The notes below the pieces were generated by a model, which worked only from the letters and a program-made list of their open reading frames with translations, was not told the DNA's origin and did not search any database. A stretch of DNA of 64,000 bases from Flagellimonas oceanensis (lineage in GTDB: Bacteria > Bacteroidota > Bacteroidia > Flavobacteriales > Flavobacteriaceae): the NCBI RefSeq assembly GCF_003992595.1, contig NZ_RZNA01000045.1, forward strand, positions 70,992 through 134,991. The letters run 5' to 3'. How positions within the stretch are numbered: position 1 is the stretch's first letter; the number at the start of each line of letters is the position of its first letter. Below, in pieces: positions 18,547 through 27,709 of this stretch. Position numbers and translations under genes: made by a program.

Positions 18547-19800
18547 ATGAAAACCAAGACCATTTTATTTTTATGCATTAATTTTTTGCTCATCACTTCT
18601 TGTTCCACTGATGATTCCAACGGACCATCTGAAGAGTATTTGGTAGCTCGTCCACTAACCATGAGCAGGGCGGAATTTTCCAATAGTGTGGATATAATCG
18701 CACCACGTCCCATGGATGAATCGGGCAAAGTCTATACTTATGGGGATTACATTTTCATTAACGATAAGTACCAAGGGGTTCATGTCATTGACAACAGTAA
18801 TCCCAGCCAGCCGGTAAAGGTGGCTTTTATCCAAATCCCGGGGAATGTGGATATTTCGGTAAAGAATGATTATTTGTTTGCCGACAGTTTGATGGATTTG
18901 GTGGTACTGGATATTTCAGACCTTGACAATATCACCATAGTGAATCGGTTGGAGAATGTGTTGCAAAGCTACGTAGCCGCTCCTTTTGAGGCAGATGTGG
19001 TCGAATATGGCGATTATGACTATGGCTCCAACGACATTTTGATTGGTTGGGAAGTGGTTTCCGAACGTCTAACGGAAGAGCAGTATCGAGCGCGTTTCGG
19101 GGATTACGGCATTGCCTTTGGGGAAGTGATGAATAATGCCAGTGATGGAACAGGGGAAGGAGGGTCGTTGGCAAGGTTCAAAATTGTAGAGGATTATCTC
19201 TATGCCGTGGACAGTCACAATATCAACGTTTTCAATATATCGGATTTGGACAACCCCCAAGTTTTGGAAGATGTTTATGCAGGATTTGATATCGAAACCA
19301 TTTTCAATAGAGACAACTATTTGTTCTTGGGAAGCATGAGAGGCATGTACATATATGATATTACATCCCCTGGTACGCCAACATTGGTTTCGGAATTTGA
19401 ACATGGAACGGCTTGTGATCCCGTTGTGGTCGACGGCGATTATGCCTATGTGACCTTAAGGGGAGGAAATATGTGCGGTGCTACGGAAAGTGGGTTGTTC
19501 ATTGTCGATATTTCTGATATAGAAAATCCTGAACTGGCCATATCCTATCCGATGGATGGACCTTATGGTTTGGGCATCAAGGATGAAAAAATATTTATCT
19601 GTGACGGGGACTCCGGTCTTAAAGTCTACGATAAAACAGATATAAACGACTTGAAAGAGTTAAATCACTTTGAAGATATTGTTACGTTTGATGTCATTCC
19701 CATGGAAAACCACTTGATCATGGTCGGCGATGAAATCCTGTACCAATATGAGTATCTCGACAACAGTATTAAGCTCATTAGTCAAATAGGGCTTGAATAA
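18547..19800 (+). CDS. LVIVD-repeat surface lipoprotein (hypothetical)
   Basis: Lipoprotein of 417 residues with lipobox LITSC (Cys19) and an SxDDSN linker. The mature part consists of LVIVD-type beta-propeller repeats: GVHVIDNSNPSQPVKV, DLVVLDISDLDNITIV, NINVFNISDLDNPQVL, GMYIYDITSPGTPTLV, GLFIVDISDIENPELA, GLKVYDKTDINDLKEL. These repeats build a propeller likely to bind ligand or protein at the cell surface. No enzymatic residues are evident. A strong terminator follows the stop, so it is probably monocistronic or paired with the preceding membrane protein. Confidence 0.85.
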   Translation: MKTKTILFLCINFLLITSCSTDDSNGPSEEYLVARPLTMSRAEFSNSVDIIAPRPMDESGKVYTYGDYIFINDKYQGVHVIDNSNPSQPVKVAFIQIPGNVDISVKNDYLFADSLMDLVVLDISDLDNITIVNRLENVLQSYVAAPFEADVVEYGDYDYGSNDILIGWEVVSERLTEEQYRARFGDYGIAFGEVMNNASDGTGEGGSLARFKIVEDYLYAVDSHNINVFNISDLDNPQVLEDVYAGFDIETIFNRDNYLFLGSMRGMYIYDITSPGTPTLVSEFEHGTACDPVVVDGDYAYVTLRGGNMCGATESGLFIVDISDIENPELAISYPMDGPYGLGIKDEKIFICDGDSGLKVYDKTDINDLKELNHFEDIVTFDVIPMENHLIMVGDEILYQYEYLDNSIKLISQIGLE

Positions 19801-19821
19801 TGGCATGAAAAATCAGTTTTT

Positions 19822-19850
19822 ATATCCCACTTTTAGTGGGATATTTTTTT
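19822..19850 (+). terminator. Intrinsic terminator after the LVIVD gene
   Basis: Stem ATATCCCAC / GTGGGATAT (9 bp, loop TTTTA) followed by six more T. It lies 21 bp after the stop codon. Confidence 0.9.
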
Positions 19851-19890
19851 ATTGGGACGGGGGTAAAACCCTAAAATCGAAAAATTGATA

Positions 19891-19898
19891 TACTTTTG
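19891..19898 (+). promoter_or_regulatory. -7 element of topA
   Basis: TACTTTTG matches TAnnTTTG exactly and lies 19 bp before the ATG at 19918. No good TTG is found at the usual distance upstream. It places transcription start downstream of the in-frame start candidate at 19885, which supports 19918 as the start. Confidence 0.5.
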
Positions 19899-19917
19899 TT
19901 ATCACAAAACCCAGTGC

Positions 19918-22404
19918 ATGCCAAAGAATTTAGTTATTGTAGAGTCCCCCGCCAAAGCAAAGACCATTGAACGATTTCTAGGAAAAGAATTTCAAGTAGA
20001 GTCAAGTTTTGGGCACATAGCCGACCTTCCCTCAAAAGAGCTCGGTGTTGATGTGGAGAACGATTTTAAGCCAAAATACACCGTAGATAAGGAGAAGAAG
20101 GCCTTGGTAAAAAAACTCAAGGACTTGGCAAAGAAAGCAGAGACCATTTGGTTGGCCAGTGATGAGGACCGAGAAGGGGAAGCCATATCCTGGCACTTGG
20201 CAGAAGAGTTGGGCTTGGACAAAAACAAGACCAAACGAATCGTTTTCAACTCCATTACCAAATCGGCCATCCAAAAAGCGATTGAGAACCCAAGGGACAT
20301 TAACTACAATTTGGTCAATGCACAACAGGCACGTAGGGTGTTGGACCGATTGGTGGGCTATGAACTATCACCAGTGCTTTGGAAGAAAATAAAACCGGGA
20401 CTTTCCGCAGGTAGGGTGCAATCCGTAGCAGTGCGCTTGATTGTGGAACGGGAGCGCGAGATTGAAGGATTTACCCCAGAGGCCTCATTTCGTATCAAAG
20501 CGGAATTCAAAACAGATGGTGGCAATGCGTTTGCCGCTAAGCTGAACAAAACATTTCCCACGAAGGACGCAGCAGAGAAATTTCTGAAAGAAAACATTGG
20601 GGCGAACTTTTCGGTTTCCGATTTGTCCCAAAAGCCAGCAAAGAAATCGCCAGCTGCACCCTTTACCACATCCACATTACAGCAGGAAGCTTCAAGAAAA
20701 CTTTATTTTTCGGTAAGCCGAACCATGCAGGTCGCGCAACGGTTGTACGAAGCAGGTCTCATAACCTATATGAGAACGGATAGCGTCAATCTGTCCAACG
20801 AAGCTATTGCAGCGGCAAAAGACGCCATTCTGGACAACTATGGCGAAAAGTACAGTCAAACCAGGAACTTTACGGGCAAATCCAAAGGAGCACAAGAAGC
20901 TCACGAGGCCATTCGCCCGACCGATATGAAATTACAGTCGCCCCAACTGGAGCGCGACCAAGCAAAATTATACGAACTGATTTGGAAACGTACCCTTGCT
21001 TCGCAGATGAGCGATGCCCAATTGGAACGTACCAATGTGAAAATAAAAGCGAGCACCCATAACGAAGAATTCTCTGCAAATGGGGAAGTGGTGAAGTTCG
21101 ATGGTTTCCTTAAAGTATACCTGGAGGGAACCGATGATGAAGATGGAGAGGAGCAAGAAGGCATGTTGCCGGCCATGAAAGTGGGAGAGCCGCTTCAAAA
21201 TGTGTTTATTTCCGCCACAGAAAGATTCACACGACCACCTTATAGATATTCCGAAGCCTCTTTGGTAAAGAAACTGGAAGAATTGGGAATTGGTAGACCA
21301 TCCACCTACGCACCGACCATATCAACCATCCAAAATAGAGGATATGTGGAAAAAGGTACGGTGGAAGGTTCTGAACGCAAGTACGCGCAATTGGTGCTCG
21401 AAGAAAGCAAAGTCTCAGACAAGCAACTGACGGAGATGGTCGGTTCAGAAAAAGGAAAAATCGTTCCCACGGATATCGGGATGATCGTGAACGACTTTTT
21501 GGTGACCCATTTTACCCAAATACTGGATTATAATTTCACGGCCCAAGTAGAAGAGGATTTTGATGAGATCGCATCCGGTGAGGAGGATTGGCAAGAAATG
21601 ATGAAAACTTTCTACAAGGATTTTCATCCCAATGTGTTGGAGGTCGAGGAGAATGCTGAGCGTGCCAGTGGAGAGCGTGTGTTGGGTACCGACCCAAAAT
21701 CAGGCAGGCAAGTATCCGTAAGATTGGGTCGTTTTGGACCGATGGTACAAATTGGTACGGTGGACGATGAGGAAAAACCTGAGTTCGCCAGTTTGTTGCC
21801 CGATCAGTCCATAGGTACCATTACATTTGAAGAGGCCATGACGCTTTTTGAACTCCCAAGAAAATTGGGTGTGTACGAAGGTGAGGAAGTGGAGGCCAAT
21901 GTGGGCCGTTACGGACCCTATGTCCGATTCGGAAAAAAATTCATATCCCTAGCCAAGGGCGAAAGTGCCTTTGATGTGGATATGGACCGAGCCATAGAGC
22001 TGATCATTGAAAAGCAAAAGGCCGATGCGCCAATTGCGACCTACGAAGGAAAAGACGTTACCAAAGGGAAAGGTAGGTTTGGACCTTTCATCAAATGGGA
22101 CGGCATGTTCATCAATGTGAACAAGAAATACGATTTTGACAATCTATCCGAAGGGGATATTGCTGAATTGATCGAGGCCAAAAAGAAGAAGGAAGCTGAA
22201 AAGCTCATTCAAGAATGGCCCGAAGAAAAAATCAGGATAGAAAAAGCCCGTTGGGGAAGACACAATATCATAAAAGGTAGGGTAAAGGTGGAGCTCTCCA
22301 AGGATGTGGATGCCACAAAGATCACTTTGGAAGAAGCGCAGGCCCTACTGGAAAAGAAATCACCAAAGAAAAAAGCCAAGACAAAAGCAAAAGCTAAGAA
22401 ATAG
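19918..22404 (+). CDS. topA: DNA topoisomerase I (type IA)
   Basis: Relaxes negative supercoils through a transient 5'-phosphotyrosine. The start MPKNLVIVESPAKAKTIERF is canonical; an earlier in-frame start lies upstream of the -7 element and adds an unlikely peptide. TOPRIM motifs are VESPAKAKT and SDEDREGEAIS, and the active-site Tyr is in GLITYMRTDS. Instead of Cys4 zinc fingers the C-terminus has Topo-C-repeats (GRFGPMVQ, GRYGPYVRFG, GRFGPFIKWDG). It ends in a Lys-rich tail (KKSPKKKAKTKAKAKK). Length 828 residues is usual for Bacteroidota. Confidence 0.96.
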   Translation: MPKNLVIVESPAKAKTIERFLGKEFQVESSFGHIADLPSKELGVDVENDFKPKYTVDKEKKALVKKLKDLAKKAETIWLASDEDREGEAISWHLAEELGLDKNKTKRIVFNSITKSAIQKAIENPRDINYNLVNAQQARRVLDRLVGYELSPVLWKKIKPGLSAGRVQSVAVRLIVEREREIEGFTPEASFRIKAEFKTDGGNAFAAKLNKTFPTKDAAEKFLKENIGANFSVSDLSQKPAKKSPAAPFTTSTLQQEASRKLYFSVSRTMQVAQRLYEAGLITYMRTDSVNLSNEAIAAAKDAILDNYGEKYSQTRNFTGKSKGAQEAHEAIRPTDMKLQSPQLERDQAKLYELIWKRTLASQMSDAQLERTNVKIKASTHNEEFSANGEVVKFDGFLKVYLEGTDDEDGEEQEGMLPAMKVGEPLQNVFISATERFTRPPYRYSEASLVKKLEELGIGRPSTYAPTISTIQNRGYVEKGTVEGSERKYAQLVLEESKVSDKQLTEMVGSEKGKIVPTDIGMIVNDFLVTHFTQILDYNFTAQVEEDFDEIASGEEDWQEMMKTFYKDFHPNVLEVEENAERASGERVLGTDPKSGRQVSVRLGRFGPMVQIGTVDDEEKPEFASLLPDQSIGTITFEEAMTLFELPRKLGVYEGEEVEANVGRYGPYVRFGKKFISLAKGESAFDVDMDRAIELIIEKQKADAPIATYEGKDVTKGKGRFGPFIKWDGMFINVNKKYDFDNLSEGDIAELIEAKKKKEAEKLIQEWPEEKIRIEKARWGRHNIIKGRVKVELSKDVDATKITLEEAQALLEKKSPKKKAKTKAKAKK

Positions 22405-22405
22405 C

Positions 22406-22570
22406 ATGAATAAAGTAAGAATCATTGGCCTGCTAATCCTGCTAGTCGGAATTGTAATTCGTTTTGTGCTTAAAAATGATACTATGGATTTTATTTCTGG
22501 ACTCTTGGTAGGACTTGGAATTGGACTGATCATAGTTGGGAGAATCTGGGGAATAAGTACGAAGAAATAA
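22406..22570 (+). CDS. Small two-helix membrane protein (hypothetical)
   Basis: A 54-residue ORF starting one base after the topA stop (MNKVRIIGLLILLVGI). It has two hydrophobic segments, about 5-20 and 29-47, separated by KNDTMD, with a basic C-terminus (GISTKK). A longer in-frame reading extends into topA and is rejected because it would encode a Lys/Arg-rich shadow of the TopA tail. The tight coupling to topA and the clean hydrophobic pattern support coding; the function is unknown. Confidence 0.6.
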   Translation: MNKVRIIGLLILLVGIVIRFVLKNDTMDFISGLLVGLGIGLIIVGRIWGISTKK

Positions 22571-22645
22571 TATCCCTACTTTATAGCATTCATTTAGATT
22601 TCGGAATTGAATTCAAAAAAAATATCATAAAGTTCAAATAAAAAG

Positions 22646-23803
22646 ATGGCATTTGATTTTCTGGTTCCGGTCAAGGACAAGGTATTGGCGCATTCCGAAT
22701 TGTTGCCAGGACAAGCATTGGGAAAAAACGTCCACATGCACACGGAAAAGGACGGACTTCCGGTATTCGCCCATGCCGATGTTGCCATTTTTGGCGTATT
22801 GGAATCCAGAAATGCTTTTGAGAAAAAACCAGAAAAATTGGATTTGGACGAAGTCCGTATTCAACTGTACCGCTTAATGATGGGCAACTGGAACTCCACC
22901 ATTATCGATATCGGGGATGTGGAGGAAGGCGATACCGTTGAGGACACCTATTTTGTGGTAAAGGAAATCGTGGCGGGGTTGCTCGAGGAAAACATCATAC
23001 CCATAGTATTGGGGCTTACACAAGATATTACTTTTCCTACCTACCGCGCTTTTGATAAAATAAAGAATATGGTGAATCTGGTCTCCATCGATAGTCGGTT
23101 CGACTTTGGTGAGGACGATGAACTGATTTCATCACATTCCTATATGAGCAAGATCATCACCGATAAGCCCAACAATCTTTTCAACTTCTCCAATATAGGA
23201 TACCAGAGTTATTTCAATGCCCAGGAAGAAAAGGATTTGATGGAGCGTCTTTTTTTCGATGCCTATCGATTGGGCGAGATTGCCGCTAACATAGAATTGG
23301 CGGAACCCGTATTGCGCAGCAGTGATATTGTAAGCTTGGACTTGCGCGCCATCCGTGCCAGCGAAATGGGGATGACCCGAAATTTTTCCCCCAACGGTTT
23401 TACGGGCAGGGAGATATGTGCCATTGCCCGCTATGCGGGAATTAGCGATAAAGTATCCCTTTTTGGCATCTACGAAGGGGAGAATTCCCATCAGGCTTTT
23501 CAGATGATAGCACAGATCATTTGGTATTTCATAGAGGGCCTGAGCTATAGGATAAAAGAATACCCAAGCTCTAAGAGCGAAGACTTCACAAAGTTTACTG
23601 TACCCACGGACACGGAGGAATTGATCTTCTTTAAAAGCCATGTCACGGAAAGATGGTGGGTGGAAGTACCAACAATTTTAGCTGAACATACTAAAACAAA
23701 TTCGGTGGCGTTATTACCTTGCACCGAAGAGGACTATTTGGATGCTTGCAACCAGAACATTCCCGAAAGGTGGTTCAAAGCCTATAGAAAGGGCTTGAAC
23801 TAA
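22646..23803 (+). CDS. Ureohydrolase-fold protein (formimidoylglutamase-like) lacking metal ligands
   Basis: Protein of 385 residues with the arginase/agmatinase/formimidoylglutamase fold, usually annotated as formimidoylglutamase. The metal-site motifs are degraded: GGDHS appears as LGLTQDI (His to Gln126), DAHxD as DSRFD (His to Arg151), and DxDxxDP as SLDLRAIRA (second Asp to Arg234, third Asp to Arg237). With these changes the binuclear Mn centre cannot form as in arginase, so a catalytic role is doubtful. It lies between topA and gldK on the same strand with no intervening terminator. As far as I recall, this neighbour is common beside gldKLMN in flavobacteria, which suggests a structural or regulatory role. 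Confidence 0.8.
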   Translation: MAFDFLVPVKDKVLAHSELLPGQALGKNVHMHTEKDGLPVFAHADVAIFGVLESRNAFEKKPEKLDLDEVRIQLYRLMMGNWNSTIIDIGDVEEGDTVEDTYFVVKEIVAGLLEENIIPIVLGLTQDITFPTYRAFDKIKNMVNLVSIDSRFDFGEDDELISSHSYMSKIITDKPNNLFNFSNIGYQSYFNAQEEKDLMERLFFDAYRLGEIAANIELAEPVLRSSDIVSLDLRAIRASEMGMTRNFSPNGFTGREICAIARYAGISDKVSLFGIYEGENSHQAFQMIAQIIWYFIEGLSYRIKEYPSSKSEDFTKFTVPTDTEELIFFKSHVTERWWVEVPTILAEHTKTNSVALLPCTEEDYLDACNQNIPERWFKAYRKGLN

Positions 23804-23926
23804 ATAAATTAAATTTTGATCATTAATTGTTTTTACACAATAATTCATTCAAAAATCAGTTTTGAGAGTAATGAATGTGTGTAGCACAGTTATTTAAATC
23901 TTGAATCGAACAATTTAACCTAAAGT

Positions 23927-25303
23927 ATGAGAAAGCTATTCTTTTCATCTCTAGCACTTGTTTTTTTGCTTACCAGTTGTGGCTCTAAATCAAGGTCAAA
24001 AGGTGAACTAGTTGGGGTAAAGGGAAAAAAATGGCATCCAGAAAAACCCTATGGAATGGAACTGATTCCCCAAGGCGCCTTTGTTATGGGTAAAGCCGAA
24101 GAGGATCAGGCAAAAGTATTGAACGCTCCCACAAGAACGGTTACCGTACGTTCCTTTTATATGGACGATACGGAAATCACCAATAGTGAGTACCGTCAGT
24201 TTGTGGAGTGGGTCAAGGATTCCATTGTAAGGACCAGATTGGCCATTTTGGCCGATGAGTTGGGCATAAGCCCAGAGGATGAGGGTATCGGCGAGTACGC
24301 CTTCAAGGATACCGACACCACCGAACTTTCCGTTTACGATAAGTACATGCTCGACAATTATGCGGGTATGGGAGATAATTATTATGAAGGCAGGGCCTTG
24401 AACAAAGATGTTGACCTTGTATGGGATACTTCCGAATATCCGGATGAGTACTATGCTGAGGTTATGGACTCCATGTATCTTCCGGAAGAGGAGAGCTACA
24501 ATGGATTGAGAAGCATCGATGTCACAAAAATCAAATACAAGTACAGCTGGATGGATATCGAAGCTGCTGCCAGAGCAAGATCGGGCAGTAGAAAGGACTT
24601 CATCAAACAAGAGGAACTGGAAATTTATCCAGATACCACTGTATGGATTCGAGATTTTGAATACAGCTACAACGAGCCAATGCACAACGATTACTTCTGG
24701 CACGACGCCTATAGCGACTATCCTGTAGTGGGGGTCAACTGGATGCAGGCCAAGGCTTTCTGTAACTGGAGAACTAAATTCAAGAACGACGACCAGAAAA
24801 GTCGTGGAAAGCAATTTGTGAACCAATTCAGATTGCCGACCGAAGCAGAATGGGAATATGCCGCAAGAGGTGGTATTGAAGGAGGTACATATCCTTGGGG
24901 TGGTCCGTATGTGATCAGTGACACTGGGTGTTTTATGGCCAACTTTAAACCACAACGTGGGGACTACGCAGCCGATGCAGCCCTATATACGGTAGAGGCA
25001 AAATCCTTTGAGCCCAACGAATACAACTTGTACAACATGGCTGGTAACGTATCTGAATGGACCAACTCCAGCTTTGATCAAGGCGCTTACGAATATCTGT
25101 CCACTATGAACCCGAACATCGGTTCACAGGACAATCAACGTAAGGTTATCCGTGGAGGTTCTTGGAAAGATGTGGCCTACTTCCTTCAGGTAAGTACCAG
25201 GGATTACGAATATCAAGATTCCGCAAGGAGTTACATCGGATTCAGAACCGTTCAAGATTACATGGGCGAGGAAGATGTCAACAGTAGCAGAAGCGGACTA
25301 TAA
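23927..25303 (+). CDS. gldK: Type IX secretion/gliding lipoprotein GldK
   Basis: Periplasmic outer-membrane lipoprotein that with GldN forms the T9SS ring. The 458 residues have lipobox LLTSC (Cys18) and an FGE-sulfatase (SUMF1-like) fold: MELIPQGAFVMGK, DDTEITNSEYRQFV, PVVGVNWMQAKAFCNWR, FRLPTEAEWEYAARGG, NMAGNVSEWTNSS, VIRGGSWKD, SYIGFRTV. The fold is used structurally in this family. It is first of the gldKLMN cluster, 84 bp before gldL. Confidence 0.97.
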   Translation: MRKLFFSSLALVFLLTSCGSKSRSKGELVGVKGKKWHPEKPYGMELIPQGAFVMGKAEEDQAKVLNAPTRTVTVRSFYMDDTEITNSEYRQFVEWVKDSIVRTRLAILADELGISPEDEGIGEYAFKDTDTTELSVYDKYMLDNYAGMGDNYYEGRALNKDVDLVWDTSEYPDEYYAEVMDSMYLPEEESYNGLRSIDVTKIKYKYSWMDIEAAARARSGSRKDFIKQEELEIYPDTTVWIRDFEYSYNEPMHNDYFWHDAYSDYPVVGVNWMQAKAFCNWRTKFKNDDQKSRGKQFVNQFRLPTEAEWEYAARGGIEGGTYPWGGPYVISDTGCFMANFKPQRGDYAADAALYTVEAKSFEPNEYNLYNMAGNVSEWTNSSFDQGAYEYLSTMNPNIGSQDNQRKVIRGGSWKDVAYFLQVSTRDYEYQDSARSYIGFRTVQDYMGEEDVNSSRSGL

Positions 25304-25387
25304 AATACAACGAGAGAACATTATATAAACAAGTAAGAGTAGTAACCAAATACTTATTTTTTATATAACTTAATTAAAACTAGAATT

Positions 25388-26044
25388 ATGGCGCAGTCAA
25401 AATCAACAAAAAAGCTGTTTAACATGGCCTACGGGCTTGGAGCATCGGTAGTAATTATTGGTGCATTGTTCAAGATCCTTCACTGGGAGTTCGGACCACT
25501 TACAGGTGGACTTCTTCTTGCAGTTGGACTTATCACTGAAGCATTGATCTTTGCCATCTCTGCATTTGAACCAGTGGACGATGAATTCGATTGGTCTTTG
25601 GTATACCCGGAATTGGCCGGTGGTGAGCAAAACGCTTCCAGAAAACAAGAAGCTAAAGATGCTCAAGAAGCTGAAGGTCTTCTTTCCAAGAAATTGGATA
25701 GCCTTCTTAAAGAAGCTAAAATCGATTCCGATCTTTTTGCCAACTTGGGAGAAAGTATCAAGAGTTTTGAAGGTGCCGCTAAGAATATCACTCCTACAAC
25801 AGACGCTATTCAGCACACTAAAAAATACTCTGAGGAATTGTCTCACGCTGCAGCTCAAATGGAATCTTTGAACAGCTTGTACAAAGTACAATTGGAAAGT
25901 GCAAGCAGACAAGCTTCCATCAACGAAGAAGTAGTTCAGAATGCAGGTGCCTTGAAAGACCAAATGGAGTCTTTGGCCACTAACCTATCTTCTTTGAACG
26001 GAGTGTACGGAGGTATGCTTACAGCCATGGGCGGAAAAGTCTAA
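25388..26044 (+). CDS. gldL: Type IX secretion/gliding motor protein GldL
   Basis: Inner-membrane component of the proton-driven GldLM rotary motor, 218 residues. Two TM helices are visible (about 14-30 and 38-58). Glu51 in TM2 (GLITEALIF) corresponds to the conserved membrane Glu implicated in proton flow in F. johnsoniae GldL. The rest is a cytoplasmic, helical, coiled-coil-prone domain (KDQMESLATNLSSLNG). It is followed 67 bp later by gldM, its stator/rotor partner. Confidence 0.97.
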   Translation: MAQSKSTKKLFNMAYGLGASVVIIGALFKILHWEFGPLTGGLLLAVGLITEALIFAISAFEPVDDEFDWSLVYPELAGGEQNASRKQEAKDAQEAEGLLSKKLDSLLKEAKIDSDLFANLGESIKSFEGAAKNITPTTDAIQHTKKYSEELSHAAAQMESLNSLYKVQLESASRQASINEEVVQNAGALKDQMESLATNLSSLNGVYGGMLTAMGGKV

Positions 26045-26111
26045 TTAGAGGTTTTAAATCAACAGAAAACCAAACCAAATCAAATTAATTATTAAATCTA
26101 ATTAGAAAAAC

Positions 26112-27683
26112 ATGGCAGGAGGAAAACAAACACCACGTCAGAAGATGATCAACCTTATGTACTTGATCTTCATCGCGATGTTGGCACTTAATATGAGCAA
26201 GGAAGTACTTGCCGCTTTCGGACTGATGAACGAAAAGTTGGAAACTTCCAATACAAACATGGACGCCAATAACTCCAGCTTCTTCGCAAGCTTGGAAACC
26301 AAAGCTTCGGAAAACGAAGAAGAATACGGCGAACTGTACGAAGATGCTCAGCAGATCAAACAACTTTCAGATTCTTATTATAGCTATTTGGAAGGATTGA
26401 AGAAAGAAATGACCGCAGACTTGGAAGACCCAACGGACTATGTGGTTATGGACAAGTCTGACTACTTGGACCAAAAATTCTTTCAGGGCGATAATTTGGG
26501 CCCAGAAGGTAAAAAGTTCATGGAGCAGATCAATAATTACCGTGAAGGTGTTGTCAACGCTTTGCCAGCAGAAGGTTTTGAATCTTTGAAATCAGCGGTT
26601 AAAGCACGTTTCGCCACAGGTGGTGAAGACGGTAAAGTAGAGAAAAGAGACGGTACACGTCAAGATTGGATCAACTATCACTATGAAGGGTTCCCACTGG
26701 TGGCCTCTTTGACAAAGATGACACAGTTGCAGGCCGATATCAAAACTACCGAGCAAGAGGTGTTGAAAACCCTTTTGGAAGGTGAGTTGACAGAGGCTGT
26801 ATCCTTGACCAACTTTGCAAGTTCTTTGAATGCTCCAAAAACAGCATACTATTCAGGAGAAAAATATGATGGTAAAATCATTGTTAGCAAGACTGACAAG
26901 ACATCCACTCCTGTAAAAGCTGAATTGACTTTGGACGGAAGACCATTGACAGAAGGTAAGGATTACGAATTGGAAGCTGGTGGTATCAAAATGTTGATCA
27001 GTGCTGGTACTCCAGGTGACCACACCATTAAAGGAACCATGACATTTATGCAAGATGGCGAAGAGGTGCCAGTGGAAGTGAACAACACTTTTGCAACAAT
27101 CTCTATGCCTAACGCAGCAGTTATTTCTGCAGATAAGATGAACGTGGTGTATCGTGGTGTTGCCAACCCAATGACGATTTCCATTCCCGGTATTCCCGAT
27201 AACAAAGTATCTGCATCCGCTCCCGGTTTGAGCAGAAGAAGCGGAAGCCAGTATATTATGAACCCAGGTACAGGTAGATCGGTTACCATTACCGCTTCAG
27301 GAACATTGCCTGATGGTAAAGGAATCCGTACCTCTTCTGAGTTCCGTATCAAGGATATTCCTAGACCAACCGGTACCGTTCGAGGTGAGTCCGGTGGCAT
27401 TAAAATGCCAAGGAAAAACCTTGAAATTGCAACTGTCAGTGCTATGTTGGAAGACTTTGACTTTGACTTGAACCTTGCTGTTAGCCAGTTCAGTTTCAAA
27501 GTGCCAGGTCAGCCTACGGTGGTTGTAAACGGAAACAAATTGAATGATAGAGCCAAATCTGTTCTTAGAAGAGCGGGCCGTGGCGAAACCGTTCAGATAT
27601 TCGATATCCAAGCTTACATTACAAACAACAAGAGCTACAAGTTGAAGAAAGTCTCTAATGTATTTGTTGAGCTTACAAACTAA
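26112..27683 (+). CDS. gldM: Type IX secretion/gliding motor protein GldM
   Basis: Single-TM motor subunit whose periplasmic shaft contacts the GldKN ring. The start MAGGKQTPRQKMINLMYLIF is canonical, with TM about 14-36. The periplasmic part has a helical D1 domain (about 40-220) followed by beta-rich D2-D4 domains (from VSLTNFASSLNAPKTAYYSG to the end). Length 523 residues is typical. It lies between gldL and gldN (26 bp) in one transcriptional unit. Confidence 0.97.
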   Translation: MAGGKQTPRQKMINLMYLIFIAMLALNMSKEVLAAFGLMNEKLETSNTNMDANNSSFFASLETKASENEEEYGELYEDAQQIKQLSDSYYSYLEGLKKEMTADLEDPTDYVVMDKSDYLDQKFFQGDNLGPEGKKFMEQINNYREGVVNALPAEGFESLKSAVKARFATGGEDGKVEKRDGTRQDWINYHYEGFPLVASLTKMTQLQADIKTTEQEVLKTLLEGELTEAVSLTNFASSLNAPKTAYYSGEKYDGKIIVSKTDKTSTPVKAELTLDGRPLTEGKDYELEAGGIKMLISAGTPGDHTIKGTMTFMQDGEEVPVEVNNTFATISMPNAAVISADKMNVVYRGVANPMTISIPGIPDNKVSASAPGLSRRSGSQYIMNPGTGRSVTITASGTLPDGKGIRTSSEFRIKDIPRPTGTVRGESGGIKMPRKNLEIATVSAMLEDFDFDLNLAVSQFSFKVPGQPTVVVNGNKLNDRAKSVLRRAGRGETVQIFDIQAYITNNKSYKLKKVSNVFVELTN

Positions 27684-27709
27684 GAGTACAAATTAGTATA
27701 TAAGTAATT

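Noticed and set aside
24008..24955. Long minus-strand open frame opposite gldK
   Set aside because: It lies fully antisense to a well-supported gldK, has biased composition and no domain; an effect of codon bias.
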